From the NCBI GenBank assembly GCA_022828595.1, contig JAKGHH010000002.1, forward strand, positions 110,109,254 to 110,173,253: 64,000 nt of DNA. Direction: 5' to 3'. The DNA is from Nelumbo lutea (Eukaryota > Streptophyta > Magnoliopsida > Proteales > Nelumbonaceae). Positions 54,150-64,000 of the stretch are shown here, one piece after another. The notes below the pieces were generated by a model. It was not told the origin of the DNA, searched no databases, and was given only the letters and a program-made list of their open reading frames with translations. The stretch's first letter is position 1; each line of letters opens with the position of its first letter. The translations under genes and the position numbers were made by a program.

Positions 54150-55625
54150 AAGAAGTTGAAGGAAAACCTAGCCAAGAGAAACTAGAAAAAATATTGTAAG
54201 TTCCACAAGACAGTGGTACATGATACTGAGGACTGCTTCAACCTGAAGAATGAAATAGAAGAGCTGATAGCATAGGGTTACCTGAAGCAGTTCTTGAAAG
54301 ACACCCGACCTTTTGAAAAGCAATTATTATCCATGTTATCACAGGTGGATCGATGGTAGCAGGATGCAGCCACACTACGAGAAAAGCTTCAGTGAGAGAA
54401 CTACAAATTGATCTGGAAGGTCGACCTGAGAAGAAGCCTAAAACCACCGAGTTGATCGTGTTTATAGACAATGACCTAAAGGATGTTCGATTCCCTCATG
54501 ACGATGCCTTTCTGTTGGTGGCAAACTACCTGGTAAAATGAGTGTTAGTTGATTATGGTAGTTTTACTAATGTGTTGTGTGTATCTGCTTTTGAACAAAT
54601 GAGATTAGACAGAAAATGACTCACCCCGACCGATCAACCTCTGGTCAGGTTCTCAAGAGAAACGATCATGCCACTTGGCAAGATCTACTTGCTAGTAACA
54701 GCGGGGACCGCGTCAAGATAGGCTACTATGATGACAAAATTCTTAGTAGTTGATTCACCTCCCTACAACATCATAGTAGGGAGACCACTACTTCACTCCC
54801 TTCACGCCATGGTTTCAACATTTCATTTGGCGATGAAGTTTCCAATAGAACACGGCATGGGGGACAGTTTGAGGAAGCCAGATCGAATCTTGGCAGTGCT
54901 ACATTGTGGTGCTAAAGGGAAAACAACCCATCAAAGAGGATAAGCCAAGGAAGACAAAGAAGAAGTCGTCTGAAGGCAACAGGAAGGCCACGATAGAAGT
55001 AGTCGATTTGGACCGACATATTGAAGAGAATGCCAACCGAGCTCATCCCATCGAGCCAACAGTGGCAATGCCCATCTCAGCAACTGAGCCTAAAAAAATA
55101 GTGCAAATCGACTCTCTCCTTCCTATAGAACAACGAGATCGGTTGGTAATTTTATATTTAAATTCTGATGTTTTTGCTTGGTCTGTGACTGACATTCCAG
55201 GGATCGATTCTTTAGTCATAACTCATAGGCTTAATGTTGACCTGAAAAGTATACCTATAGTGCAGAAAAAGTAGAAGTTCACCCCTGAATGACTAAAGGC
55301 AATCGAGGAAGAGTTTGAGAAGTTGTTGGATGCCAATTTTATCAAAGAGGTAGAGTATTCGGGCTGGGTTAGCAACGTGGTGCTCGTCAAGAAGGCGAAC
55401 AAAAAATGGTGAATCTGTATAGACTACATCGACTTGAATAAAGCCTACTCGAAGGACTTCTTCCTGTTACCTCGAATTGACCGCCTAGTTGATGTGACTT
55501 CATGCTATGAATTGTTGAGCTTTATGGATGCATTCTCGGGATGTAATCAAAATTTGATGGACCTAGCAGATATCAACTCTAAAAGGGCAGTGCACATGGA
55601 GGGTTTGAAGCGACCAATATTTTAG
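54150..55625 (+). pseudogene. Element G protease and first part of reverse transcriptase
   Basis: The protease region reads FLVVDSPPYNIIVGRPLLHS (54728-54943), as in plant gypsy pol. RT starts FAWSVTDIPGIDSLVITHRL, then EFEKLLDANFIKEVEYSGWV and YIDLNKAYSKDFFLLPRID with MDAFSGCNQ. The catalytic-side motif ends at 55625; the remainder of RT and RNase H is unrecognisable. Stops at about 55275, 55290 and 55410. Confidence 0.8.
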
Positions 55626-56002
55626 ATATATCTACTATCGAGGTTGTTCCAGTATTGGCATCTGAACTGAGCTGGATGGACTCGATTTTGAGTTATCTAC
55701 AGACAGGAGCTCTGACCTCATATCAACTATAGGCAAGACATATACAATGGAGGTCAGCTTAGTACATGATCATTTAGGACTAGTTATACAAGAAGTCATT
55801 CACCTGGCCCTACCTCAGATGTCTTAAACCCTCTGAGGCCGAATGTGTGCTCTAGGATATACATGGAGGAATGTGTGGGGCACACACAGGAGGCAGGTTG
55901 CTAGAACAAAAAGCTCTATAGCAAGGATACTACTAGCCTACCATGAAGGCAGATGCGCTTTGCCTTGTGAAGGAGTGTGATCATTTCCAGCGTCATGCTA
56001 AC

Positions 56003-56956
56003 TGATGTAACCGTTTTTTGTCATATACCAATTTTTTTGCGGTGTATCAATTTCTTTGGCTAAGTACCTCGTCATTTGACCTGCTCCCAGGAGAGGATGG
56101 TGGAGCTCCCTGGTGTAGCGCAACCCGGCTGCCCTCTACATGAGGTGATCTCCTCTCCTTTGTAGGCGGCGGGAGCTGAGGGGCCTATGAGAACTCCATC
56201 TTTTCCTCATCTTTGTAGGCGGCGGGAGCTGAGGAACCTGCGAGAACTGAATCAGAGGACCCGGGGGGATTTTCCCGACGGGGACTCTCTAATGCCTAAG
56301 TTAGCATTCTGATTGTAGGGAGCTTGGAGAGAAATGAGAGAGTTAGAGAGCAGGGATTACCTCTATTTTTTCATTCTCCCCCCTTGTCTTTGGGGGTCGG
56401 AGTCCTTATATAGTGGTGTCGTGTCAAATCAGGCGTAACCGCCTCTGTCTCTCTTCCGCAACTATAACTGCCAGAGCTAAGGTGGCGAGTGCAGGCAGCT
56501 GCTGCAGAGTACGGCTCTGCCAATCAAGGGACAACTCTCAGGACTGGCAAGCACGGCGCCGCCTAGCGAGAGACGTGGGCGCAGGTCTCCGGATCTGTCA
56601 GGTACAGTTGTCAGGTAGGAGATCTTCCTGCGATACGCCGAGCTGCCCCTAAGTGTCGAGCTGCCTGTAAGCGCCGAGTTGCCCCTATGTGGCGAGCTCT
56701 TCGTAAGATGACAGGCTATCTGCGGAGTGGCCAACTGCCTGTGGCGAGCTGCCCCTAGCTATATCGAGCTCCTCGAGCTATGCCGAGTGGCTTGTGGCGA
56801 GCTCTGCCGAGCTGCCTGTGGCGAGCCATGCTGAGCTTTGTAAGTGGCGAGCTCTGCCGAGCTTCCCGAGCTGCTCAATTGTCAAGAGGTTGCACTTGGT
56901 TTGCATGAGGCGCCAGGTGTCACAATTTCACTAGAGCGCCAAATCCGCCCTCATCA
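56003..56956 (-). mobile_element. Solo LTR (954 bp) inside element G
   Basis: The perfect duplication CTAAC flanks it (55998-56002, 56957-56961). Plus-strand ends TGATGTAACCG...CCCTCATCA. On the minus strand ACTATATAAGGACTCC near 56410 is a good TATA box, followed by CTTAGGCATTAGAGAGTCCC, typical of Tat-lineage LTRs. Upstream of it (56590-56880) are many short GC-rich GAGCTGCC / GGCGAGCT repeats. No internal retrotransposon sequence. Confidence 0.87.
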
Positions 56957-56989
56957 CTAACGTACCTCGCCAGCTTGTTGCTGACCTCT

Positions 56990-57850
56990 AGTATCTAGTT
57001 AGTCATTGGCCTTTTGCTCAGTGGGGGATTGACTTACTAGGACCCTTTCTAGCAACATTAGGACAATGGATGCAACTCATTGTTGCTATAGATTATTTCA
57101 CCAAAAGGGTAGAAGTTGAGCCATTGGTCGTAATTACTTTACTACGGAACATAAATAATTTCGTTTGGAAGAATATTATTTGTAGGTTCGGTTTACCATG
57201 GGTGCTCATCTAAGACAATGGCAAACAGGTTGATGACGTTGGATTTCAGAACTAGTGCAGAGAGATGGGCATCCACCAATAGTTCACCTTGATCAACCAC
57301 CCACAAACTAATGGGTTAGCCGAGGTGACAAACCGCACATTACTACAAGGACTGAAGACTCAGCTGGATCGAGCTAAAGGTTGGTGGGTTGAAAAACTAC
57401 CAAGTGTGTTGTGGGCATACAAAACAACAAGTCGAACAACTACAAGAGAGAGACCCTTCAACCTAGTGTATGGGATAGAAACAATAATCCCAATTGAGCT
57501 AAAGTGCCTACACTATGGATCGAGACTTATAAGGAAGACCTCAATGATGACGAGCTCAGGAATGACTTGGACTTAGTTGAAGAGACAAGGGACCAAACTC
57601 ATGGAAGGACAACTGCATATCAACAACGAGTACCTCGGTATTACAATGCCCGAATCCATAAGTAGAGCTTCAGAGTGGGTGACCTCATCCTCAGGAAGGT
57701 GATTGCACCTGAGCCGGGAGTAGGAAAACTCGGTCCGAATTAGGAGGGCCCCTACAAAGTTATCAAGGTATTGGGACCAACAATCTACAACCTACAAACT
57801 CTAGGTGGGCGAGCTATACCAAGAACCTAGCACACCATGAACCTAAGAAT
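56990..57850 (+). pseudogene. Element G integrase
   Basis: Frames show WPFAQWGIDLLGPFLATLGQ, VAIDYFTKRVEVEPL, then GLPWVLI, NHPQTNGLAEVTNRTLLQGL and LPSVLWAYKTTSRTTTRERP: the gypsy integrase core with DDE-region motifs. Several stops (near 57210, 57255 and 57280) disable it. Confidence 0.83.
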
Positions 57851-58269
57851 GTACTATGTATAAGAACTTGGAATTATAATAAAATTTTGAGTTTTCAATC
57901 ATTAGATTTGTTGTAATTCAGTTTGGAATAGAACCGAGATGGGAACTTCATTTTCGTAACTTAGCGTAGTGTTGAAATACTGAAAACATAAAAGTGTTGA
58001 GGCATTAACTCAGCTCCCTACTAGGATGGCTCGAGTAGACCAAGAAAGTCAGCTCGGGAAAAAGGGGTAACGAATAACTCAATCGAGCTGGTAAACGCAT
58101 GGGTGAGTGACTTCAGTAAAAAAACTTAGCTGAAACCACAGAAATAGCAGAAAACATGCACTTCCATTGCTAAGGAAAGTTTTGTACAATATATTAAATT
58201 TTGTCGAGCTCAATAGCTTGAGAGTACAATAGGAAGATGGACAAACAAATAATTGGGAGGCCTGATCAC

Positions 58270-60240
58270 CGGACACCTAGTTGTTGGGGGTGGTAAACTC
58301 AACATTGCTAGCCATTGGCTGAGATCCATTTTCCTCCTCGGGCTTGCTCTCCACATCGGCTTCCAAGATCAAATCTATAGGTGCCAGTTCTACTTTCAGC
58401 TTAGAGATTAAACGGTTAGGAATAATAGCTGAGAGAAGCTTGCAAAGTTTGAAACCCTTTTTAACAAAAGGGACGGTGTAGTCAAGCATCTCGGCATCAT
58501 GCTTCGTGAGCTTCACCTTCAAGGCCTCTTCCCTCTCCGCGTTGGCCTTGAGTTTGGAGGTTGACTTCTAGCACTCTGAGTTGGAAGACTCTAGCTTTTG
58601 TCTCAGCTCAGCAACGAAAGATCAGAGACCAGTGGCCTCATGCTCAAGCTTGGCCTTAACAGCAACAAAGTTAGTTTCAACCTGGGCCTTTTCCATTGCA
58701 AAACTATTGAACTGGCATAGGTAAACCTCCTCAATCCGAGCCAAATTATCAACTCAGTCTTGCTAGTTACGAGTTCGAGCACAAACCCCTTGGGCCATGG
58801 CATTGGTCTAAGAAAGCAAAAGCCTAAGTCAACAACTCGAATGAATCAACAATACAAAAAGAATAAGAGCATAACTTACCTTTATGATGTAGGAGAAGAG
58901 ATGAGTCTCTGAAACATCAAAGGGGAGGTTCTCTATCTCCCAAGACGTCGACAGCACCACGCCTCTGCTTAGCTCATGGGCAACCACATGATTTCTCATG
59001 AAGTATCCATTGCAAACTGTCCAATCGGGGTTCTAGATGGGCATGTGCAGGGGGTGAAAGGTGGAGGAGAACTCCTTGTCGGAGCCGTGGTAGGAGGTCG
59101 AGCGGTGATGCTTGGGATGATTTCAAAAGGATGCTACACTGAAGTTCCTTCTTGTTGAACCTGCACCTCAGTTGTAGAAGTTGGAAGAACTTCATCTTCC
59201 ACAGTAATGATCTCAATCGAGTTGGTGGCAAGTTGATTGACTACAGCTCAGGACGACTCACCTTCTGTCGTCTTCCTCTTCTTCAGCATCAACCTCCTTG
59301 GACCTGTCAGTTTGTCGATAAGTCGATCCATATCTACACTTGGATCTAAAAAAAAAAAAGAGAACAAGGTCAATACTAAAAACAACTTGGAAAGGAGAAA
59401 ACAACAAAAGCGATAGGAACTAAGTTTTAACTACCTCGATGTCCTTGGCTTAGGCCAGCACATAGGAGAGCGTCCTCGATCAAGTAATCATCAGTCTTCA
59501 ACCCGAGACGTGCAAGCTCTTGCAATTGATCATGTGCGTCTAAGGACAAGAACTGGCCCTAGGGTCGGGGATGGTTGCACCCTATTGATTAATGAAGTGC
59601 CAAGGGTCGTCGTGAACAATAAAAAGTACTTTGATTTCTAGTTTGAAACCTTGTTGGGGAGACCTTTAAGGAATTTCCTATCGAACTTGAAAGTAAAATA
59701 GAACTTTTCATCCCTTGGAGTGTGCTTAATAAGACATAGAGTGATGAAAGCTCGGATGTCGATGGCGATGCCATGTGCGTGACAAGCCGAGATGACACCG
59801 ATAATGATTCTAATGGCATTTGGGGTGAGCTGCCCCAAAGTGACGAGGAAGACACACAAAGCGTTAGTGATTATACGAGGTAAGGGGAACCTTACCCCCG
59901 CAATGAAGTGCTATTCAAATCCACAAACCTCATTGTCACTATGGTGCCAAGGGGCCTCATTAGGAGTAGGGAGTCTAAATTGAAACTCGTTGGGGACCCC
60001 GTAAAGAAGCTAGATCCTTTGCAGGTTGGCTAAAGTAGATTGAGAAGGGGAAAATGGCTCAGTGGGATTGATGATGAGCAGATTTGGGATGGAAGCGTGC
60101 TCACTGGGAACCGAGGTGAGTTGCCCCGAATCCCTACGAGCTTGAGAGGCCGACTCCACGACCTCCCTATACTCTCGCTCGGCTCTTTCCATCTCGGCAA
60201 AATTTTTTGCCATGGAACTCAACATTGGAACACTAAATGA
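58270..60240 (-). pseudogene. Element G antisense ORF (putative gypsy-type transposon protein)
   Basis: Minus-strand segments in order: EMERAEREYREVVESASQAR; a frame reading FQFRLPTPNEAPWHHSD and GVRFPLPRIITNALCVFLVT with LGQLTPNAIRIIIGVISACH; and at the end DLILEADVESKPEEENG before a stop at 58277. The middle resembles the Pfam 'putative gypsy type transposon' family that Tat-lineage elements carry between pol and the 3' LTR, in antisense in several known elements. The function of that family is unknown. Stops and frameshifts are numerous. Confidence 0.6.
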
Positions 60241-60727
60241 AAAGGAAAAAGAACTCGACAAACAAGAAAATGAACTCAGGAAGAGATAACTCACTCGGGA
60301 CTAGTTGAGAACAAAGATGAACGAACTGGAATGGGGGCAAACCAAGCTTCAGGGACGAGCTCTCTGACATCAACAGGACCACTCCAAAGAATGAATGTGC
60401 AAATGGTCCCCCTGGGGGCCTCTGTTTATAGCCGAAAGGGGTGGAGGATGAACGACTACAATCAAATGTTTCAACGATTTAGATTTGTGACCGTTGGGTT
60501 TCTTGAGGTCCCAAATCAGTTTAGCACGTTTTTGAAGTCCGAAAAATGGTTAACTGGCACTATTTCAAGTTCATGCATGACAGGTGGAACGCTTCACGAA
60601 ACTCCTCCAAACATATCACCAAACAAGGAGGCAGGGGTAACAAAAGAATCAACACCTAAACAAGCGACGTAGTCAGGTACTTACTTCACCCGAGCTTAGT
60701 TACATCGGATTTGGAAGTAGGGCAAGT

Positions 60728-61619
60728 GATGAGTGTAAATCTGACCTCCGACTTACTGAACACGTGGCACGTTTGGGTGAATTGATAGTCTTGCCTTTAG
60801 CTCAGAGAACATAGTCTTGTCGTTGTCTCAAAGGATAAGAATAACCTCGGTGACATATAAGTCCACATCAAACTTCTTAGATAAGCTCGTACATATGGGC
60901 TTCACCGACCTCCGGCCTTCGAGGAGATCTCCCTATCGAGACAAGATCCCACCCAAGAGAGCTCCTCCATAGCATGAAAAGCTCCCTTTCAAGAGAGCTC
61001 CATACTTTGACACTTGTCCATCAAGTGACCACCTGGCAACACATGTAACAAGATTGTCAATATGTAAGGTGAACTTGCCAAGTAACCAACCTTAAGACCA
61101 CTTCATGCATTGAAGACATGGAGGATATATCACCACTGCATGTCACAGCTATTCACCAAGTGGCTAATGCATGTCTTAAGTGGCTAAACAGGTAACACTG
61201 ATTAGGCTCCAAGTGCCTGAACCGAATCCCAAGTGTCTCGACCGGATACCAATTGGCTTGAACTAGGCCACAGGTGTCTGGACTAAGCACTATGTGGCTA
61301 AGCTTGAGTAACAAGTGACCTGGCAGGGCCCTAGGTGTCTTACCTGAGCTCCACCAAGGCAAATCAACCTCTAGGTGTCCATCTTTCCAACCTGTATACA
61401 CTTTGACAGGTATCCCAAATCCTATTTAAGGGGCGAGTTAGCATTCAATTCATACTTTATGACATAGTGAATTCTCAACCACCCCATAGATTACTCGGTA
61501 CTGAATTAATCATCAGATGTACAAGCCCAGGATATCACCCTGGGCCCTCTAACCTCGTTTCCTTCTTATAAGATATCTCCAAGCTCGTCCAGAGACTTCA
61601 TCACTTTTGGGGGGCATCA
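60728..61619 (+). repeat. 3' LTR of element G
   Basis: 892 bp, TGATGAGTGTAAATCTGACC...GGGCATCA. It has an ACACGTGGCACG segment missing from the 5' LTR. Divergence is clearly higher than between the copia LTR pairs, so this is an older insertion. Confidence 0.87.
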
Positions 61620-62408
61620 ATTTATTGACGATCAAAGTCTTCAAATAAGGAATGTTAGATTTAATGTGCTCCTCGAGTTGTACGAAGTAAATTCAGAACA
61701 GTAAATGCAATGTAACTATCAAGTTTTAGATTTTACCTTTATATAGGATGGGGTGTTCATGTTAACCAACACATAGTGACAATGGGTAAAACACCAGCTA
61801 AATTTAGGCACATTTAGGTCATTTGCATGTCACATTCAAGTGTTTGTGGAGAAAGCTTGAGATCCACTCTTTGATAGATTGGGCAAATGGGATGATTGCA
61901 TTGCAAGATGGTTGTCATTAAGTATATGCGGTGCAGCTCGGTTGTGTTTCTTCTTATGCCAAATCAGATTGTCAAGGTGTATTTCCTTTTACACTTAGTT
62001 CATCTTGGGTGTTAGATTGGTCATTGGCAAGCATTGTCAAGGGAGATCAAACTAAGTAGTTATTATTTGTTAAGGACACCCAAGGTGCTGCCAAGTCTTC
62101 CATGTCTCCACGGGTCACAATCTTGTTGGTGGCAAGTTAAACCCTCATCACTATCAATTATCTTTCACAAAAGATTCAAAACATTATTAAAATTCAACGT
62201 ATGAGCCATAAGTTCATATGCCTTACAACAATTTAATTATAAGCACTTGAGTATTTTAGTAAATTCAATATATAGGTCAAGGAGGGTTGGGTTTAGCCTA
62301 ATACCATATCTTACTTGCACTCATACATGTTCCAAAATATCAAAACCCATCATTGCCCCAAAATCCATTTTTCAAATAAAAAAACCGCCTCATTGAAGAA
62401 GGTATGGT
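61620..62408. other. AT-rich intergenic sequence
   Basis: No ORF, repeat or motif recognised between element G and the hAT MITE. Confidence 0.5.
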
Positions 62409-63073
62409 TAGGGGTGCAAGTCAAGTGGGTTGGGTCGGGTTTATAGTCAACATAGACCTAATCCTATGATTTGGGCCTAAGGCTCGAGCCTAAGATCAAG
62501 CCTAATCTTCCCAACCCGAGCCCAACCTACATTCTAATTTGATGCACTTGGGTTGGCTAGTGAACCCTCTCTAGAAGCAAGGTTCAAAATATCTATATGC
62601 TTGATACGCCGGTAGAGGCGTATCGGGTAGTATCGATAGCTTTTTTTTTTTTTATAAATTTGGTTTAGAGGGGCTGATTTAAGGTTCGTCCACCCCCTAA
62701 ACCGGTCGAGACCCCGAAACACCCCTGTAAGGGCGTATTGGGAAGCCTCTGATACGGTCCAATATGTATCGAAACTTTGAACATTGTCCAAAACTATTTG
62801 TATGTATGCATTTATGCAAATATGTATACATATATGTATGTATATATGTGAATATGTATACAAATATGTATGTATATATGTAAATACAATCTATATATGT
62901 ATATATGAATGTATATGGCTGGACTGGGCTTGGGTTGGGACAAGGTCGGGGCGGGTTTGGGCTACCTAAGGGCTAGGTTCAAGCCTATCCTTAAAAATAC
63001 AAAAAAGCCTGAATTCTTGGGCTTGAGTTGAGTCGATTTGGGCTCAGGTTGGGCCTACTAAGTTGCACCCCTA
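62409..63073. mobile_element. hAT-type MITE (665 bp)
   Basis: Terminal inverted repeats TAGGGGTGCAAGTCA / TAGGGGTGCAACTTA. The perfect 8-bp target duplication is GGTATGGT (62401-62408, 63074-63081). GGGTTGGGTCGGG-type subterminal repeats are typical of this MITE group. It contains a TATG/TATA microsatellite (about 62799-62910) and an inverted-repeat insert at 62579-62785. Confidence 0.92.
62579..62785. repeat. Inverted-repeat insert within the MITE
   Basis: Ends AAGGTTCAAAATAT and AATGTTCAAAGTTT (second on the minus strand) enclose mirrored GATACGCC / GGCGTAT motifs, suggesting a second, nested MITE. No target duplication is seen. Confidence 0.4.
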
Positions 63074-63710
63074 GGTATGGTGGCTACATGTCAAATAGGG
63101 TGGAAATTGCCATCTCAATCTTAAACCCCAAATCTTAAATTTTAAACCCTAAACCCTAAAACATAGAGTGTAACTCTAAACTCCTAACTCCTTAAATCCT
63201 AACCTAAACCATAATGCATTTGGTTGGATTATGTGCACTTGTGCAACTCTAGTAGGTTAGGTTAGGTTAAGTTCAACCCTAACCAAATCATTTACCAAAA
63301 ACAAAAAAAAAAAAAAAAACCCTGACCCAATCTAATGATTTTGGGTACTTTCATTCATGTTGATATCAAGTTGGGCTAATTCCATTACTTTTTGTTGAAA
63401 TGTTATCGTTTTACACACTCTAAGATTAGATTAATGTTAATTAATTCTAACAATATGGCACCAAAGAAGCAATTTATTGCAAATTGAATGGTCTAGGACT
63501 AAGGACAATTTGAGGACATGGATTGAAGTAGTATGAATGATTTACACTCAAAACATGATTCATGTATCCAACACTTACAGTTTGGACAAGGCTTAGATGA
63601 TGATGATTGTATATGCATAGACAAAGTTATGATGTTTTAAGACATAACATTATAAAATTTTTGTCTTAAAATTGTGAATACACCTATCCTATATATATAC
63701 TATATAAAGT
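63074..63710. other. Intergenic sequence with short telomere-like repeats
   Basis: 63130-63230 holds a few AAACCCTAAA-type repeats mixed with AACCTAAACC variants, then an A20 tract near 63303. Nothing else recognised. Confidence 0.55.
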
Positions 63711-63715
63711 AGATG

Positions 63716-64000
63716 CTTGCCTTGGTGTTGATGTAGTTCATAAATTTTAAGTTTGATTATATAATGTTAACTTATATTTTTACCATTTATCATGCACACG
63801 TGCTTAGTATATGCCATTATACTAATCTATAACATATAAGCCAGAAACTTGCCTTGATTTTGTTGCAAATCATAATAAGTTAAAATTTCATAACACAAGG
63901 GTAACTTATATCTTTACCATTCACTTGCACATGTGCATAGTACATGCTTCTACATTAGTAGTATATAAAGTGAATACTTGACTTAGTTTGATACAAATTA
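63716..64000. repeat. ~130-bp degenerate tandem repeat, runs off the window
   Basis: CTTGCCTT/CTTGACTT starts repeats at 63716, 63848 and 63977. The shared core is AACTTATAT.TTTACCATT followed by GCACA.GTGC and TAGTA.ATGC. Unit lengths are 132 and 129 bp. Confidence 0.75.

Larger units (their letters stand above)
51920..61619 (+). mobile_element. Gypsy element G, Tat-type, degenerate
   Basis: LTRs are 51920-52796 and 60728-61619 (TGATGAGTGTAAAT...CATCA). The leader starts ATTAGCACCATCTATGGGAA, the degraded form of a primer site typical of Tat-lineage plant gypsy elements. Gag (about 53000-54140), protease and RT (54150-55625) and integrase (56990-57850) are on the plus strand. A long antisense ORF region (58270-60240) precedes the 3' LTR. 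A solo LTR (56003-56956) replaces no sequence but splits pol. Many stops. I could not find a matching target duplication. Confidence 0.85.

Noticed and set aside
63130..63230. A telomere or true interstitial telomeric array
   Set aside because: Only two or three AAACCCT units are exact; the rest are degenerate variants in AT-rich intergenic DNA.
1..64000. CRISPR arrays, operons, prophage or bacterial mobile systems
   Set aside because: No regularly spaced short repeats with unique spacers, no ribosome-binding-site-led gene clusters; everything recognised is plant nuclear.

Overview
This is a stretch of a large, repeat-rich flowering-plant nuclear genome, probably a woody dicot or magnoliid (lineage is a weak inference). 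The evidence is a 12-exon plant F-box/leucine-rich-repeat gene with GT-AG introns, Ty1/copia and Ty3/gypsy retrotransposons primed by initiator-methionine tRNA, plant L1-type LINEs, and hAT and Tourist-type miniature elements. There are no prokaryotic features.

The backbone is one intact host gene on the minus strand, spanning 51539 down to 1838. All 12 exons could be placed by translation. They sum to 1071 nt (356 codons plus stop) with GT-AG at every junction, and the product resembles the Arabidopsis At3g58530 type F-box/LRR protein. The coding sequence is about 1.1 kb but the gene covers 49.7 kb, because intron 6 (23.5 kb) and intron 10 (19.4 kb) are packed with nested transposons. Exons 7-10 form a small island at 21.5-22.1 kb between these two introns.

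Intron 10 (2115-21501) is organised around a LINE on the gene's own strand. That LINE was hit by a copia element (A, 3070-11024, itself carrying a 1.9-kb solo LTR), a hAT-like element (11135-12073) and a pol-less gypsy element (B, 12318-20015). B was hit by copia C (13367-18821), which carries a 99-bp LINE stub.

Intron 6 (22090-45614) holds an internally deleted copia E on the minus strand with a Tourist-like MITE. Next is a second LINE (L4, 26552-40471) that contains two further LINEs, a hAT MITE and copia D. D is itself broken by a gag-only gypsy element (TR-GAG1, 35668-37821). Last is a truncated copia F (from 40699) broken by a second member of the gag-only family (TR-GAG2, from 42137). 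TR-GAG2 is the most interesting object in the window: the core of its gag has been replaced by an intronless, roughly 1.6-kb copy of a host tetratricopeptide-repeat gene, fused in frame (before three later single-base deletions) between the first ~70 codons and the last ~20 codons of gag. It is an RNA-mediated gene capture by a non-autonomous LTR retrotransposon.

Upstream of the host gene, 51920-61619 is a degenerate Tat-lineage gypsy element (G) with an antisense extra ORF region and a nested solo LTR. The right end holds a 665-bp hAT MITE with a perfect 8-bp target duplication and a degenerate ~130-bp tandem repeat running off the window. Target-site duplications fix the order of most insertions. 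All transposon reading frames are broken to some degree; only the F-box gene looks functional.
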